Of a stretch of DNA of 64,000 nt, positions 44,251-53,332 are shown piece by piece (the first letter of the stretch is position 1; the number at the start of each line of letters is the position of its first letter). The translations under genes were made by a program, and so were the position numbers. Location of the stretch: NCBI RefSeq assembly GCF_040372045.1, contig NZ_BAABWH010000001.1. The stretch is one strand, 5' to 3'. The notes beneath the pieces are model-generated. The model saw only the letters and a list, made by a program, of their open reading frames with translations. It did not search any database and had not been told where the DNA came from. This stretch comes from Thalassolituus sp006212115. GTDB taxonomy: Bacteria; Pseudomonadota; Gammaproteobacteria; Pseudomonadales; Oceanobacteraceae.

Positions 44251-44683
44251 TCTGCACCTCAAGAATCTGCACCTCAAAGTGCAGTTCTTTACCAGCCAAC
44301 GGGTGATTAAAGTTCACCGTCACCCACTCCCCTTCGATGTTGCTGACCACACCCGGAAGCTCGGCACCTTGCGCGTCAGCAAATGACACCATCAGCCCAG
44401 AAGAAAGTGGCATATCAAGCGGAAAACTTGAACGTTTCATTTCCTGAACATTCTGAGGATTTGGCTGACCAAACGCTTTTTCGGGGGGAACAGTAAAGGT
44501 TTTACGATCACCCGTGGTAAGACCAATCAGGCATTCCTCGAACCCTTCGGGAAGATTACCATCTCCCACCTTGAGTTCAGCTGCGTCCTTGTCAAAAGTC
44601 GAATCAACTTCCTGCCCATCCGCCAGTCGTAATGCAAAGTGCAACTTAATCTGACTACCGCTATCAATGGTCCCAAGAGACAT
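44240..44683 (-). CDS. fkpB: FKBP-type peptidyl-prolyl isomerase FkpB (SlpA)
   Basis: The 147-residue protein starts MSLGTIDSGSQIKLHFALRL and has the split FKBP core with inserted flap: GFEECLIGLTTGDRKTFTVPPEKAFGQPN and WVTVNFNHPLAGKELHFEVQIL. SlpA-type enzymes speed proline isomerisation and act as chaperones. It sits between lspA and ispH, the usual position. Confidence 0.94.
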   Translation of the reverse strand: MSLGTIDSGSQIKLHFALRLADGQEVDSTFDKDAAELKVGDGNLPEGFEECLIGLTTGDRKTFTVPPEKAFGQPNPQNVQEMKRSSFPLDMPLSSGLMVSFADAQGAELPGVVSNIEGEWVTVNFNHPLAGKELHFEVQILEVQNAD

Positions 44684-44709
44684 AAGAATACCCTGTGTAG
44701 GAATACGTA

Positions 44710-45213
44710 TCAGGCCTTAGCCCGCTCATCTTTCATTTCACGAATGACGTCCAGCACCATCATAGTAGCGCCCAACGTAATCGCTGAATCTGCAATATTA
44801 AACGCCGGAAAGTAGCTGTTATTCCAATGAAACGAAATAAAATCCACAACATGACCGTACAGTATCCGATCAATGAGGTTCCCTAAGGCACCACCAAGAA
44901 TCAGAGTCAGAGCAATAGGTAGCCAGACACTGCCACGTGGCAATTTACGCAGCCAGACGATCAACATAATCGATACAGCAGCAGAGACCAAAGTGAAAAA
45001 CCAGCGTTGCCATCCTTCCTGATCAGCCAGAAAGCTGAACGCAGCCCCCGGGTTGTACAGTAAAGTGAAATCCAGAACCGGCAGTATGTACACCGGCTGC
45101 GCATAATTCAGCAGGCTTTCTGCCGCTATCTTGGTCGCCTGATCCAGAACAATGGCCAGCAACGCAAGCCAAAGCCAAACCAGGGGAGAACGAGCGTTGC
45201 TCACATCACTCAT
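44710..45213 (-). CDS. lspA: Lipoprotein signal peptidase LspA
   Basis: The 167-residue inner-membrane aspartyl protease has four hydrophobic helices and catalytic motifs GGALGNLIDRILYGHVVDFI and NIADSAITLG (two Asp). It removes signal peptides from prolipoproteins such as BamE in this window. Its ATG overlaps the ileS stop region by one base, so translation is coupled. Confidence 0.96.
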   Translation of the reverse strand: MSDVSNARSPLVWLWLALLAIVLDQATKIAAESLLNYAQPVYILPVLDFTLLYNPGAAFSFLADQEGWQRWFFTLVSAAVSIMLIVWLRKLPRGSVWLPIALTLILGGALGNLIDRILYGHVVDFISFHWNNSYFPAFNIADSAITLGATMMVLDVIREMKDERAKA

Positions 45214-48110
45214 TATGCGTAATGACGGACTTCACCGTCACCCTCTACGTTTTCAACACAACGACCACAGAGCGTTGGATGCACCTCGCTTTTGCCCACA
45301 GTATCACTGTGGTGCCAGCAACGTTCGCACTTCTCATCCGCAGACGCCGTTACCGCAACGCGTAAGCCGTCGACGTCGGTCGCATCACCTCCCTGCTCAT
45401 TTAGTCCTACTACCTGTGCTTTCGAGGTGATCAGCACAAAACGCAGCTCATTACCAAGACGTTCAAGCTGAGACTTGATCTCGTCAGACGCGAACAAGGT
45501 CACTTCAGCACCCAGAGAGGCACCAATCACCTTTTCGTTACGTGCTTTTTCAAGCGCGCCGTTAACGGCTTCTTTAACCGCCATAACAGAGCGCCAGTAC
45601 GCATCGTTGAACTCGGATGCGCTAATCTGTGGGAAGTCGGCATACCACTCCGCAAGCTGAGCAGACTCCACACGCTCACCACTCACAGGCGCAGGCAATG
45701 CGCTCCAGATTTCTTCGGCCGTGAAGGACAGCACAGGTGCAATCCAGCGGGCCATCGCCTCAGCAACATGATAAAGCGCCGTCTGCGCGCTACGACGAGG
45801 AAGGCTATCGGCTTTACAGGTGTACTGACGATCTTTAATTACATCAAGATAGAAGGCCCCCAACTCAGACACACAGAAATTCATCAGTGTCTTGGTCAGC
45901 GTTTTCAAATCGTAGTTGTGATAAAGCGCAATTACTTTTTCCTGGAGTCGCTCGGTATAACTGACCATCCAGGCATCCAGTGGCAACAGCTCATCGGCAG
46001 AAACCATATCGGAAGCTGGATTAAAGCCGTTGATGTTCGCCAACAGGAAGCGGCAAGTATTTCGAACGCGACGATACGAATCCGCATTACGCTTCAGAAT
46101 TTCATCAGAAACCGTCATCTCGCCAGAATAATCGGTATCGGCAACCCACCAGCGCAGAATATCACCACCCAGTTGGTTAATGACCTTCTGAGGTTCAACA
46201 GTGTTGCCGATCGACTTAGACATCTTGCGGCCCTGACCATCGACGGTGAAGCCGTGAGTCAGTGCGGTTTTATACGGTGCTTTGCCATACGCAGCAACGC
46301 TGGTCAGCAGTGATGACTGGAACCAACCACGGTGCTGGTCAGAACCTTCAAGATAAAGATCGGCTGGCATTTCAAGTTCATCACGCGCCATGCAAACCGC
46401 CGTGTGAGTCACACCGGAATCAAACCAAACATCCAGCGTATCTACGACTTTGTCGTACTGAGCCGCTTCATCACCCAGCAGTTCCGCCGGATCAAGATCA
46501 AACCAGGCATCAATGCCTGCACCTTCAACACGCTCTGCTACCTGTGCAATCAGCTCCGGCGTACGCGGATGCAGTTCGGCAGTTTCTTTGTGTACGAATA
46601 ACGCAATCGGCACGCCCCAGGTACGCTGACGCGAGATACACCAATCCGGGCGATCGTTCATCATGCCCTCGATGCGTGCTTTACCCCAGGACGGACGCCA
46701 CTCGACGGTATTTTCCACTTCGTTCATCGCCCGATCCAACAGGCCTGCCTGATTCATGCTGATAAACCACTGTGGCGTCGCGCGGAAAATAATCGGCGTT
46801 TTGTGACGCCAGCAATGCGGGTAGCTGTGCGTGATATTGGCCTTTTTCACCAGAGCACCGCGCTCATTCAGAATACCTAAAACGCGGAAGTTACCTTTAT
46901 CTGCCGTACTTAATCCGGTCAGTTCAAGCGCTTCCAGAGCAGGATTGGCGATAAAGTGACCCTGGGAATCAACCAACATCTCTTCCGATTTCACGCCGTA
47001 CAGGTTGGAGACAACGTAATCGTCCACGCCGTGCATCGGTGCGGTATGAACAGAACCCGTACCAGAATCGGCTGTTACGTGTTCACCGGTGATCACAGGG
47101 ACGAACTTATCGCCGCCGTCTTTCCCCGGCATAAATGGGTGCTTCACCGTAAATGGCGCTTCGCTCTGATCTGGCGTCTGACCAAAGGCTTTACCTTTCG
47201 CCGTGCCCAGTACCTCGTAGCCATCTGCATCCAGCCCGTAACGTTGAGCGGCATCATCGACCAGATCCGTCGCCAGTAGCAGAACTTCGTCGGCTTCCTT
47301 CAACAGCACCAATGAGTACTCCAGCTCTGGGTGAACAGATACTGCCTCGTTAGCGGGCAACGTCCACGGTGTCGTCGTCCAGATAACGATGCTAACCGTT
47401 TTATCCACCTCGACGTTGAATGCGGCGGCAATCGCCTGACTGTCGGGGAAGGCAAATTTCACATCAATCGCGACGGACTTTTTGTCCTGATATTCGACTT
47501 CGGCTTCAGCAAGAGCAGAACCACAGTCCGAACACCAGTTCACTGGCTTGAAGCCCTTGTGCAGATGTCCGGCGTCAATGATTTTTCCTAACGTACGGAT
47601 GATGTCGGCTTCAAATTTGAAGTCCATGGTCAGGTATGGGTTATCCCAATCACCCAGAACCATCAGGCGTTTAAAGTCGTTGCGCTGTCCATCGACCTGC
47701 TCTGCAGCGTACTCGCGGCAGTGCTGACGGAATTCACTGGCCGTTACTTTTTCACCGACTTTGCCAACCTTAGCTTCAACCTTCAGTTCAATCGGCAGAC
47801 CGTGACAATCCCAACCCGGAATATACGGCGCATCCTTACCACTCAGAGTCTGAGACTTAATGATGACGTCTTTCAAAATTTTGTTAACGGCGTGACCAAT
47901 GTGAATATTACCGTTCGCGTACGGGGGGCCATCATGCAGAATAAACTTGTCTCGTCCTGCGCGGGCTTCACGAATTTTGCGATACAGACCGATTTCTTCC
48001 CAACGAGCCAGCATATCGGGCTCACGCTTTGCCAGGTTTCCGCGCATCGGAAATTCAGTATCCGGCAGATTCAGGGTCGATTTGTATTGGCTTTCCACTT
48101 TATCGTTCAT
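45213..48110 (-). CDS. ileS: Isoleucyl-tRNA synthetase
   Basis: The 965-residue class I synthetase has HIGH motif PYANGNIHIGHAVNKILKD near residue 66, an editing domain with WTTTPWTLPANEAV near 245 and the KMSKS motif GRKMSKSIGNTVEPQ near 630. A C-terminal zinc finger reads CERCWHH...CGRCVENV. It charges tRNA-Ile and edits valine. It is slightly longer than E. coli IleS (938). It forms the core of the ribF-ileS-lspA operon. Confidence 0.97.
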   Translation of the reverse strand: MNDKVESQYKSTLNLPDTEFPMRGNLAKREPDMLARWEEIGLYRKIREARAGRDKFILHDGPPYANGNIHIGHAVNKILKDVIIKSQTLSGKDAPYIPGWDCHGLPIELKVEAKVGKVGEKVTASEFRQHCREYAAEQVDGQRNDFKRLMVLGDWDNPYLTMDFKFEADIIRTLGKIIDAGHLHKGFKPVNWCSDCGSALAEAEVEYQDKKSVAIDVKFAFPDSQAIAAAFNVEVDKTVSIVIWTTTPWTLPANEAVSVHPELEYSLVLLKEADEVLLLATDLVDDAAQRYGLDADGYEVLGTAKGKAFGQTPDQSEAPFTVKHPFMPGKDGGDKFVPVITGEHVTADSGTGSVHTAPMHGVDDYVVSNLYGVKSEEMLVDSQGHFIANPALEALELTGLSTADKGNFRVLGILNERGALVKKANITHSYPHCWRHKTPIIFRATPQWFISMNQAGLLDRAMNEVENTVEWRPSWGKARIEGMMNDRPDWCISRQRTWGVPIALFVHKETAELHPRTPELIAQVAERVEGAGIDAWFDLDPAELLGDEAAQYDKVVDTLDVWFDSGVTHTAVCMARDELEMPADLYLEGSDQHRGWFQSSLLTSVAAYGKAPYKTALTHGFTVDGQGRKMSKSIGNTVEPQKVINQLGGDILRWWVADTDYSGEMTVSDEILKRNADSYRRVRNTCRFLLANINGFNPASDMVSADELLPLDAWMVSYTERLQEKVIALYHNYDLKTLTKTLMNFCVSELGAFYLDVIKDRQYTCKADSLPRRSAQTALYHVAEAMARWIAPVLSFTAEEIWSALPAPVSGERVESAQLAEWYADFPQISASEFNDAYWRSVMAVKEAVNGALEKARNEKVIGASLGAEVTLFASDEIKSQLERLGNELRFVLITSKAQVVGLNEQGGDATDVDGLRVAVTASADEKCERCWHHSDTVGKSEVHPTLCGRCVENVEGDGEVRHYA

Positions 48111-48158
48111 AAGGTCACTGATTGCGTCAGGGGCTCGCTGCGGTAATGCGCAAACCTG

Positions 48159-49130
48159 TTATCGGTCAAACCGGAAAGAATCGGGGCGCGAAGCAAAGTA
48201 CGCTCGCGCAGCTTGTTTATCCGAATCTATCGCAGCCTTGAGGGCATCAAGCCCATCGAATTTCATTTCATTTCGTATCTTGTGCATAAAAGACACGTTC
48301 AGATGCTGGCCGTATAAATTTCCATCGAAGCCAAAAACATGCACTTCAAGGGATGGCTCCGGTGTCCCGGAAATTGTCGGCTTTACGCCAAGATTGGCCA
48401 CACCAATATGTTCTTCGCCGGTTTCGGCAATACGGATATGTACAGCGTACACGCCTTTCATTGGCAGTTGGCTACGCTTCACCAGCACATTAGCGGTCGG
48501 TGTATCGAGCGTACGGCCAAGCTGACGACCGTAAGCAACCCGACCCGACATCTGATACGGTCTGCCAAGGAGCTCCGCTGCACGGGTCAAATTATCGTTG
48601 GCTAATGCCTTGCGAACTCGTGTACTACTGACGCGCTTATCGCCAATTTCATGCGTCGGCGTGTCTGTCACGTCAAAACCTGACACCTCACCCGCTGTTT
48701 TCAGCGCTTCGTAATCGCCGCTGCGGTCGCAGCCAAAGCGGAAGTCATCTCCAACGATCAGGTGTCGCACTTTAATACCGTCAATCAGCACCGTCTGGAT
48801 AAACTGAGCAGCAGACATACTACGCAACGATTCGTTAAACGGCAGACACAGAAGGTAGTCGATACCGGCATCACGTAAATCCTGATATTTATCGCGAAAC
48901 CCTGCCAGACGAGGCGGCGCCAGATCCGGTGCAAAGTACTCTTTTGGCTGAGGCTCAAACATCATCACCAGGGTTGGCTTTTTGTGCTCACCAGAGGCCT
49001 GCTGCAAGGAATCAAGTATGCGGCGGTGCCCTAAGTGCAGACCGTCGAAGTTACCAATGGTCGCGACGCAACCATCGAACTCGACGGGCAAACTGGCATT
49101 CAGATTGTGCAGGCCACGGATCAGGCGCAT
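48159..49130 (-). CDS. ribF: Bifunctional riboflavin kinase / FAD synthetase RibF
   Basis: The 323-residue protein has an N-terminal nucleotidyltransferase domain (VATIGNFDGLHLGHRRIL; IVGDDFRFGCDRSGDY; SSTRVRKAL) and a C-terminal flavokinase domain (GRPYQMSGRVAYGRQLGRTL; DTPTANV). It makes FMN and FAD from riboflavin, which the flavoproteins in this window require. It lies 48 bp before ileS on the same strand. Confidence 0.96.
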   Translation of the reverse strand: MRLIRGLHNLNASLPVEFDGCVATIGNFDGLHLGHRRILDSLQQASGEHKKPTLVMMFEPQPKEYFAPDLAPPRLAGFRDKYQDLRDAGIDYLLCLPFNESLRSMSAAQFIQTVLIDGIKVRHLIVGDDFRFGCDRSGDYEALKTAGEVSGFDVTDTPTHEIGDKRVSSTRVRKALANDNLTRAAELLGRPYQMSGRVAYGRQLGRTLDTPTANVLVKRSQLPMKGVYAVHIRIAETGEEHIGVANLGVKPTISGTPEPSLEVHVFGFDGNLYGQHLNVSFMHKIRNEMKFDGLDALKAAIDSDKQAARAYFASRPDSFRFDR

Positions 49131-49182
49131 CAGAGAAACCGCTGAAAAATTAAAAGCACGGATTATAGCGGTTTAAGGCTGA

Positions 49183-50751
49183 TCAGAACAGCTCGCCGCG
49201 GAGGTGCCGCACGCGCAATCCCGCCGCTACCATCACGACGAAATACACGACCACACCGGCTCCTACCAGCAGAGCCAGCCAGCTGATTCTCTGCATCGCA
49301 TCCCAGATCAGCCAGTCTCCCGGCGTACCCATCAACCATACGCACATTGCAGCCAGCGCTGTATTGGCCAACAGCAGGATCACGGCGAACTTCAACCAAC
49401 CAGACTGAGGCTGATATACCCCGTCCTTACGCAAGCCACGATACAGCATAAAGACGTTGTAATAAGCAGCCAGAGAGGTCGCTAATGCAAGACCAGCGTG
49501 CTGCAGTGGATACACCAGTGCCAGATTCAGCACCATATTCACGACCATGGCCTGAATACCAATTTTTACCGGGGTTTTCGTATCCTGACGGGCGTAATAG
49601 CCCGGCGCCAACACTTTGATCATCATAAAAGCCAGCAAACCAACCGCATACGCCTGTAGACTCAGCGTCATTTTACCAACGTCGTAAGCCGTCACTTCAC
49701 CGTAATAAAAAATCGTCGCCATCAGCGGCGTAGCGAGCAGCACCAGAGCCAATGCGGCAGGCGTTGCGATCATAAACACCATGCGCACTGCCCAGTCGAT
49801 CGTACGCGAAAACGCGGTTTTGTCTTCCGCCGCGTGCTTGCCTGACAGTGCAGGTAAAATCACCACACCAATGGCAATCGCAAAAACACCGAGCGGCAAG
49901 TTATTTAAACGGTCGGAGTAGTACAGCCAACTGACACTGCCGTCCTCCAGAAAGGACGCCAACAAGGTATCGAGCAGAAGGTTAATCTGGCTCACCGACA
50001 CACCAAACAAAGCCGGTACCATCAACTTACCGATTCGACGTACGCCCTCATCCTTTGGTTTAACAGCAGGTAGAACCAATAAACGGAGGCGAGCAATAAA
50101 AGGAAGTTGAAACACGAGCTGAAACAGACCAGCGAAGAAGACACCCCACGCCAGCGCGTACAGCGGCTCCTCAAAGTAATCCGTAAAGCCTAATGTCGCA
50201 GCTATCAGAGTGACATTCAGTATCACCGGCGTAAACGCTGGTACAGCAAAGCGGCCGTATGCATTCAGCACACTACTGGCAAACGCCGTCAGTGAAATAA
50301 ACAGCAAGTACGGGAAGGTAATGCGCAACAAGTCACCCGTCAGCGCAAATTTCTCTGGGTCACTGCGAAAACCCGGCGAAAACACCCAGGGCAGGTAATC
50401 AGCACCCAGCATCGCCAGACAAGTCACGGCCAATAGGGCCAACCCCAAGACGCCGGACACACGAGCCACCAACAGACGGACCTCGTCAAATGCCCGCTGA
50501 GTACGATACTCACTGAGCACAGGTACAAAGGCTACTGAGAACGCACCCTCAGCGAATAACCTGCGAAAGAAATTGGGGATCTTAAATGCAACAAAAAACG
50601 CATCCGCACGCGCCCCAAAGTACTGAGCCACAATAACATCACGCGCAAGCCCAAGAACCCGACTCAACAGGGTCATGATACTGACGATAGAGGATGATCT
50701 GAGCAGACTGCTGCTTTTCGCCTCGGGGCCGGATTCTGGCGTAGCGGACAT
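49183..50751 (-). CDS. murJ: Lipid II flippase MurJ (MviN)
   Basis: The 522-residue MATE-like protein has about 14 TM segments. N-terminal SIVSIMTLLSRVLGLARDVIVA and FKIPNFFRRLFAEGAFSVAFVPV are MurJ signatures with the conserved central-cavity arginines. It exports lipid II for peptidoglycan synthesis. It lies between rpsT and ribF, as in pseudomonads. Confidence 0.95.
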   Translation of the reverse strand: MSATPESGPEAKSSSLLRSSSIVSIMTLLSRVLGLARDVIVAQYFGARADAFFVAFKIPNFFRRLFAEGAFSVAFVPVLSEYRTQRAFDEVRLLVARVSGVLGLALLAVTCLAMLGADYLPWVFSPGFRSDPEKFALTGDLLRITFPYLLFISLTAFASSVLNAYGRFAVPAFTPVILNVTLIAATLGFTDYFEEPLYALAWGVFFAGLFQLVFQLPFIARLRLLVLPAVKPKDEGVRRIGKLMVPALFGVSVSQINLLLDTLLASFLEDGSVSWLYYSDRLNNLPLGVFAIAIGVVILPALSGKHAAEDKTAFSRTIDWAVRMVFMIATPAALALVLLATPLMATIFYYGEVTAYDVGKMTLSLQAYAVGLLAFMMIKVLAPGYYARQDTKTPVKIGIQAMVVNMVLNLALVYPLQHAGLALATSLAAYYNVFMLYRGLRKDGVYQPQSGWLKFAVILLLANTALAAMCVWLMGTPGDWLIWDAMQRISWLALLVGAGVVVYFVVMVAAGLRVRHLRGELF

Positions 50752-50786
50752 AAGCGTTTCCGTGCGGATATGCGGTATTTATACAC

Positions 50787-50814
50787 AAAAAAACCCGCCG
50801 TTGGCGGGTTTTTC
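50787..50814. terminator. Terminator downstream of rpsT
   Basis: AACCCGCC-AAC-GGCGGGTT on the minus strand is flanked by A and T runs. It lies 19 bp after the rpsT stop and before murJ, so murJ needs its own promoter or readthrough. Confidence 0.87.
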
Positions 50815-50832
50815 TTCGATCTAAAAAAGCGA

Positions 50833-51099
50833 TTAGCCTTTCAGAGCGACAACCTTAGAGTTCAGACGGCTCTTGATGCGGGCAGCAGCGTTCTTGTGCA
50901 TGATGCCTTTAGTCACAGACTTGTCGATGTAAGGTTTGCTTTGAGTAAACGCAGCCTGAGCCTGCTCGTAGTCAGCAGTTTCGATGGCGGCATTAACTTT
51001 CTTAACATAAGTGCGCACCATAGAACGCAGTGCCATAGTACGGGCACGACGTTTGATAGCCTGACGGGCGCGTTTACGAGAACCAGCGGAATTTGCCAC
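50833..51099 (-). CDS. rpsT: 30S ribosomal protein S20
   Basis: The 88-residue basic helical protein starts MANSAGSRKRARQAIKRRA and includes VRTYVKKVNAAIE and YIDKSVTKGIMHKNAAARIKSRLN, diagnostic for S20. It binds 16S rRNA early in assembly. It is monocistronic, with a strong promoter and its own terminator. Confidence 0.97.
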   Translation of the reverse strand: MANSAGSRKRARQAIKRRARTMALRSMVRTYVKKVNAAIETADYEQAQAAFTQSKPYIDKSVTKGIMHKNAAARIKSRLNSKVVALKG

Positions 51100-51177
51100 A
51101 GTCGGCTCCTCAAATTCGGTTATTAACTTTAGTCGGGAATCTACGCTCTTGTGTGTAGGTACCCAGAGAGGGCCGGA

Positions 51178-51206
51178 ATTATCCGGATATAAACAGGGGC
51201 TGTCAA
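51178..51206 (-). promoter_or_regulatory. Putative strong sigma-70 promoter of rpsT
   Basis: Minus strand TTGACA (51206-51201), 17-bp spacer, GATAAT (51183-51178): one mismatch to consensus in total. It lies about 80 bp before the rpsT start. Confidence 0.7.
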
Positions 51207-51220
51207 CAGCTACAGCCCCT
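51195..51220. terminator. Hairpin overlapping the rpsT -35 box, possible terminator of the kdsA transcript
   Basis: AGGGGCTGT (51195-51203) pairs perfectly with ACAGCCCCT (51212-51220) around an 8-nt loop. It lies 46 bp after the kdsA stop on the minus strand and is followed by TGTTTATAT, a poor T-run. One arm contains part of the rpsT -35 hexamer. Confidence 0.5.
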
Positions 51221-51265
51221 TTCCCTTAAGCTCAATGCGAGCCAGAGCCAGAGTCTGAGTCAGAA

Positions 51266-52105
51266 TCAGTCGATAACAACCGGCTCGAAGGATTTCACCA
51301 GATCATCTACCGCTTTCATCTGCGCCAGATACGGCTCCAGCTTATCCAGCGGGAGTGCACATGGGCCGTCACATTTTGCTTCGGCCGGGTTTGGGTGCGC
51401 CTCAATAAAGAGACCAGCAATCCCCAGAGCCATACCCGAGCGTGCCAGCTCGAACGCCTGCTGACGGCGACCATCTGCAGAATCCGCACGACCACCGGGA
51501 CGCTGCAATGCGTGCGTCGCATCAAAGATCACTGGCGCCTGCTTCTTCATGTCGTCCATGCCCAGCATATCAACCACCAGGTTGTTGTAGCCGAAGCTGG
51601 AACCACGCTCACACAGCATCACCTGGTCGTTACCCGCTTCGGAAAACTTCTTAATGATATGACGCATTTCATGAGGTGCGAGGAACTGAGGCTTCTTCAC
51701 ATTGATCGCTGCACCGGTTTCAGCCATTGCAACAACAAGATCGGTCTGACGCGCCAGAAACGCTGGCAGCTGAATCACATCGACCACTTCAGCAACAGGC
51801 GCTGCTTGATAAGGCTCGTGTACATCGGTAATGACAGGCACATTGAAAGTCTTCTTAATCTCTTCAAAGATCTTCAGTCCCTCTTCCATACCCGGACCAC
51901 GGTAGGAGTTAATCGAAGAGCGGTTTGCCTTGTCGAAAGACGCCTTAAATACATAAGGAATACCGAGCTTGCCTGTGACCTCTACATAGGTCTCACAGAT
52001 TTTCATGGCAAGATCGCGGCTTTCCAGCACATTCATACCACCAAACAGGGTGAAAGGCTTGTCGTTACTTACGTCCAGACCGGCTACCTTGACCGTCTCA
52101 ATCAT
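51266..52105 (-). CDS. kdsA: 2-dehydro-3-deoxyphosphooctonate aldolase (KDO-8-P synthase)
   Basis: The 279-residue TIM-barrel enzyme has FTLFGGMNVLESRDLAM, YVFKASFDKANRSSINSYRGPG, TDVHEPYQAAPVAEVVDVIQLPAFLARQTDL split over residues 97-128, and VMLCERGSSFGYNNLVVDM. It condenses arabinose-5-phosphate with PEP to make KDO-8-P for lipopolysaccharide. AGGAGA precedes the start. kdsA is more often found beside pyrG and eno; here it ends an obgE-proB-kdsA group. Confidence 0.95.
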   Translation of the reverse strand: MIETVKVAGLDVSNDKPFTLFGGMNVLESRDLAMKICETYVEVTGKLGIPYVFKASFDKANRSSINSYRGPGMEEGLKIFEEIKKTFNVPVITDVHEPYQAAPVAEVVDVIQLPAFLARQTDLVVAMAETGAAINVKKPQFLAPHEMRHIIKKFSEAGNDQVMLCERGSSFGYNNLVVDMLGMDDMKKQAPVIFDATHALQRPGGRADSADGRRQQAFELARSGMALGIAGLFIEAHPNPAEAKCDGPCALPLDKLEPYLAQMKAVDDLVKSFEPVVID

Positions 52106-52154
52106 GTCTTATGTCTCCTGAATTCAAATCCTGTTGGATGCTACACCTGCTGAT

Positions 52155-53294
52155 TTATAGAACAACCAGATTATCACGGTGAATCATCTCGGGTTCTGCC
52201 ACCATACCCAACGCCTGTTCAAGGCCTGAGGTGGGGGTTTTAAGAATCTTTAGTGCTTCGGTCAGGCTGTAATTCACCAGCCCTTTGGCCACTAACTGGC
52301 CTTGTTCATCACGGCATTCAACCACTTCACCACGCTCAAAGCGCCCGGATGCGCGGATCACCCCGATGGGCAACAGACTGCGACCGCCAGTACGCAAGGC
52401 ATTTACAGCACCATTATCCAGTGTCAGCACACCGGCTGTTTGCAGGTGGCCGGCAATCCACTGCTTACGTGCCGCCACCGGAGCCTGCCCGGCTTTTAAT
52501 AACGTACCGACCAAATCGCCCTGATGCAGGCGGGATATCACGTTGTCGATCCGGCCACCGACAATGAGTGTGTCGGCACCGGAGCGTGCTGCCAATGTCG
52601 CCGCCCGCACCTTAGTGACCATACCGCCACGCCCAAGAGCGCCACCCCCTCCAGCCATAGCGGCATACTGAGGGTCAGACGCCATACCTTCAAAAATAAG
52701 TTCTGCGTCAGGATTGGAACGCGGATCAGCAGTATAAAGGCCATCCTGATCTGTCAGGATAACCAGCAGATCCGCCTCGACCAGGTTAGCGGCAAGCGCC
52801 CCCAGCGTATCGTTGTCACCAAAGCAGATTTCATCTGTGACAACCGTGTCGTTCTCGTTAATGATCGGCACCACACCGAGATCTAACAGCGTTCTTAGAG
52901 TCGTACGCGCGTTGAGGTATCGGGTACGATCGCTCAGATCATCATGAGTGAGCAATACCTGCGCGGTATGACGACCGTGCTGCGCAAAAGCAGTTTCATA
53001 GGCCTGTACCAACCCCGTCTGACCAACGGCGGCGGCGGCCTGCAACTTATGCACCTCATCTGGGCGAGCATTCCAGCCAAGACGCGTCATACCTTCTGCA
53101 ACTGCACCGGAAGATACCAGCACCACTTCGTGGCCCGCATCCAGCAGGCGCGTAATCTGATCTACCCAGCTTTGCATGCCGGCGCGATTCAACCCGGTGC
53201 CATCATTGGTCAATAACGCACTACCAATCTTAATCACCCAACGCTTTGCGGCCTTGAGGTTATTACGCGATGCCTGCCACTGCTCTGTCGTCAT
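52155..53294 (-). CDS. proB: Glutamate 5-kinase
   Basis: The 379-residue protein has an amino-acid kinase domain (KRWVIKIGSALLTNDGTGLN; VVLVSSGAVAEGM; PIINENDTVV; FGDNDTLGALAANL) and a C-terminal PUA domain (GVLTLDNGAVNALRTGGRSLLPIG split near residues 285-310). It phosphorylates glutamate in proline synthesis and is feedback-inhibited by proline in the family. It lies between obgE and kdsA with gaps of 38 and 49 bp. Confidence 0.96.
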   Translation of the reverse strand: MTTEQWQASRNNLKAAKRWVIKIGSALLTNDGTGLNRAGMQSWVDQITRLLDAGHEVVLVSSGAVAEGMTRLGWNARPDEVHKLQAAAAVGQTGLVQAYETAFAQHGRHTAQVLLTHDDLSDRTRYLNARTTLRTLLDLGVVPIINENDTVVTDEICFGDNDTLGALAANLVEADLLVILTDQDGLYTADPRSNPDAELIFEGMASDPQYAAMAGGGGALGRGGMVTKVRAATLAARSGADTLIVGGRIDNVISRLHQGDLVGTLLKAGQAPVAARKQWIAGHLQTAGVLTLDNGAVNALRTGGRSLLPIGVIRASGRFERGEVVECRDEQGQLVAKGLVNYSLTEALKILKTPTSGLEQALGMVAEPEMIHRDNLVVL

Positions 53295-53332
53295 GCTTTT
53301 CTGTCCGGCACGGGTTGTTTATTAATTTCAAC

